From Cellvibrionaceae bacterium (lineage in GTDB: Bacteria > Pseudomonadota > Gammaproteobacteria > Pseudomonadales > Cellvibrionaceae): a DNA stretch of 7,658 nucleotides. How positions within the stretch are numbered: the first letter of the stretch is position 1; each line of letters opens with the position of its first letter. The notes under the pieces are model-generated. The model saw nothing but the letters and a program-made list of their open reading frames with translations. It did no database searches and was not told where the DNA came from. Location: assembly GCA_027012915.1 (NCBI GenBank), contig JALUYN010000581.1, forward strand, positions 1 through 7,658, given 5' to 3'. Both the position numbers and the translations under genes were made by a program. Positions 6,680 to 7,658 of the stretch are shown piece after piece.

Positions 6680-6706
6680 TTTCAAAATTAGCCGAATTTT
6701 TATAAT
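6680..6706 (+). promoter_or_regulatory. Candidate promoter of the Yip1-family gene
   Basis: TATAAT at 6701-6706 is a perfect -10 box. The -35 is poor: TTTCAA (6680-6685) at 15 bases. The spacer contains an inverted repeat, AAAATT (6684-6689) and AATTTT (6695-6700). A weak -35 with a perfect -10 would suit an activator-dependent promoter. The expected start is near 6713, leaving a leader of about 95 bases. Confidence 0.45.
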
Positions 6707-6716
6707 GACGAAAACT

Positions 6717-6771
6717 TATTGGTGCGTTAGATCGATCTCACCAATACTGAAATCGTGTTGGTGGAAACCAA
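6717..6771 (+). repeat. Nested inverted repeats in the Yip1 leader with alternative pairings
   Basis: Segment 1, TATTGGTG (6717-6724), is the exact reverse complement of segment 2, CACCAATA (6739-6746); the spacer holds a 10-bp palindrome, AGATCGATCT (6729-6738). Segment 3, TTGGTG (6758-6763), can pair with segment 2, while its first five bases can instead pair with segment 4, ACCAA (6767-6771), around a GGAA tetraloop. So 1:2 with 3:4 excludes 2:3. No T-run follows, so a transcription attenuator is not evident. Confidence 0.5.
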
Positions 6772-6807
6772 ATAAAAATAATTAGAGTCAATGATGAGGA
6801 GTCAGAT

Positions 6808-7422
6808 ATGGCCATTTTGGAACATACGCTCGGAATTATGTTGCACCCTGACAGTGAGTGGAAAGCCATTCGAAATGAGCGCCATTCCTTTATGCAGGTG
6901 TTTGTTAGTCACGTTCCCTTTCTAGCGCTAATCCCAACGATTGCGACCTATTACGGTGTGACCCAGGTGGGTTGGACCATCGGCGGCGGCGATCCGGTAA
7001 TGCTCACCGCGAACAGTGCGCTTAGTCTCTGTGCTGCCACCTATGTTGCGTTGCTTGCATCAGTGTATATCTTGGGTGAATTTGTAAACTGGATGGCAAA
7101 AACCTATGGCGTTAAAGACGAGGCGGAGCAGCGTCACTACGAAGGTACTGCTCTTGCAGTGTATGTGAGCACGCCAACATTTTTAGCTGGAATATTTATG
7201 GTTTATCCCGATATGTGGTTAAACGCTATAGCGATGGGCATTGCCTTGGCCTATACCATTTATCTGGTGTACGAGGGTATTCCGATTCTGATGAATATCA
7301 ACAAAGAGCAGGCCTTTATGTACGCCACATCGGTGGTGACCGTAGGTCTGGTACTGGCGGTTACCGTTCGCATTATCTCAGTAATGATCTGGGGTATGGG
7401 GGTTGGACCGGAGTACGTCTAG
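6808..7422 (+). CDS. Yip1-domain inner-membrane protein of unknown function
   Basis: The 204-residue protein resembles the bacterial Yip1-domain family. Typical marks are the N-terminal HPDSEWKAIRNE block (13-24) just before the first helix and the C-terminal YLVYEGIPILMNINKEQAF block (152-170) followed by a last long helix. Five hydrophobic segments can be drawn at about 30-50, 68-95, 115-133, 136-160 and 172-196. No catalytic motif, cysteine cluster or signal peptide is visible, and the cellular role of bacterial members is not established. GAGGAG (6796-6801) stands six bases before the ATG. The gene appears to be transcribed alone, from the region shared with cysK, to its own terminator at 7450-7475. 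Confidence 0.85.
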   Translation: MAILEHTLGIMLHPDSEWKAIRNERHSFMQVFVSHVPFLALIPTIATYYGVTQVGWTIGGGDPVMLTANSALSLCAATYVALLASVYILGEFVNWMAKTYGVKDEAEQRHYEGTALAVYVSTPTFLAGIFMVYPDMWLNAIAMGIALAYTIYLVYEGIPILMNINKEQAFMYATSVVTVGLVLAVTVRIISVMIWGMGVGPEYV

Positions 7423-7449
7423 TAGTTGGAACTTAGCAGTAAATCTGAA

Positions 7450-7475
7450 GGGGCGGGTCATACCTGCCCCTTTTT
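7450..7475 (+). terminator. Rho-independent terminator of the Yip1-family gene
   Basis: GGGGCGGGT (7450-7458) pairs with ACCTGCCCC (7462-7470), nine pairs including one G-T, around a 3-base loop, followed by TTTTT (7471-7475). On the minus strand only TT follows the stem, so it mainly serves the plus-strand gene. Confidence 0.88.
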
Positions 7476-7504
7476 CGTTGTGAGCAAGAGCTATTGGGTC
7501 AATA

Positions 7505-7658
7505 TCAATCTTTGTTCATCTCAAACGCGTCTGCCAGCAGGCGATAGGAGTGCTTTCGGGCATCAAAATCATGGGTGATGGTTACCGTCATGATTTCATC
7601 TGCGCCAAACTGATCGGCGAGCTGTTGCAGTTTTTCCCTAACTTGTAGTGCTGTGCCT
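7505..7658 (-). CDS. Luciferase-like (LLM class) flavin-dependent monooxygenase, C-terminal end
   Basis: Reading the minus strand from the right edge gives 50 codons and a TGA stop (complement of 7505-7507); the rest lies outside the window. The peptide includes REKLQQLADQFGADEIMTVT, then ITHDFDARKHSYRLLADAFE. The pattern of an amphipathic helix, GADE-(I/V)-M-(hydrophobic) strand, THD and a final YRLLA-AF helix is typical of the C-terminus of bacterial luciferase-like oxidoreductases of the YhbW/alkanal-monooxygenase-like kind, TIM-barrel enzymes using reduced flavin and oxygen. The substrate cannot be inferred. It is convergent with the Yip1-family gene, and no minus-strand terminator is obvious at its end. 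Confidence 0.72.
   Translation of the reverse strand, partial: GTALQVREKLQQLADQFGADEIMTVTITHDFDARKHSYRLLADAFEMNKD

Overview
This is an ordinary-looking chromosomal segment of a gammaproteobacterium. The order zapE - rplM - rpsI - petA - petB/petC - sspA - sspB is one I know from Pseudomonas and related marine groups. Protein details (Rieske N-terminus, PVWY Qo motif in cytochrome b, SspA/SspB sequences) also fit that class. Moderate GC and the exact proteins suggest a Cellvibrio/Microbulbifer/Marinobacter-like lineage, but I cannot name a genus.

Layout, left to right: the 3' end of zapE (cell-division AAA+ ATPase); a short promoter/leader region; the rplM-rpsI ribosomal-protein operon ending in a strong intrinsic terminator; a promoter region; then the cytochrome bc1 operon. 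In that operon petA (Rieske protein) is followed 4 bases later by one 684-codon gene carrying a complete cytochrome b joined in frame to a complete cytochrome c1. A strong terminator follows. Next come sspA-sspB (RNA-polymerase-binding stringent-starvation protein and the ClpXP adaptor). A bidirectional terminator separates them from convergent cysK (cysteine synthase A, minus strand). A 202-base divergent intergenic region, rich in palindromes and with alternative pairing options, separates cysK from a plus-strand Yip1-family membrane protein. That gene has its own terminator. The window ends in the C-terminal 50 codons of a minus-strand luciferase-like flavin monooxygenase.

The main finding is the petB-petC fusion. 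The junction keeps a signal-peptide-like hydrophobic segment with a plausible signal peptidase I site, so the product could be a polyprotein cut into b and c1, as described for fbcH of Bradyrhizobium. Cytochrome b features (15-residue spacing of the helix D heme histidines, PVWY) are of beta/gamma type, which suggests the fusion arose independently of the alphaproteobacterial one. The second most interesting region is the cysK/yip1 intergenic DNA. I saw no CRISPR array, tRNA, rRNA, insertion sequence or prophage.
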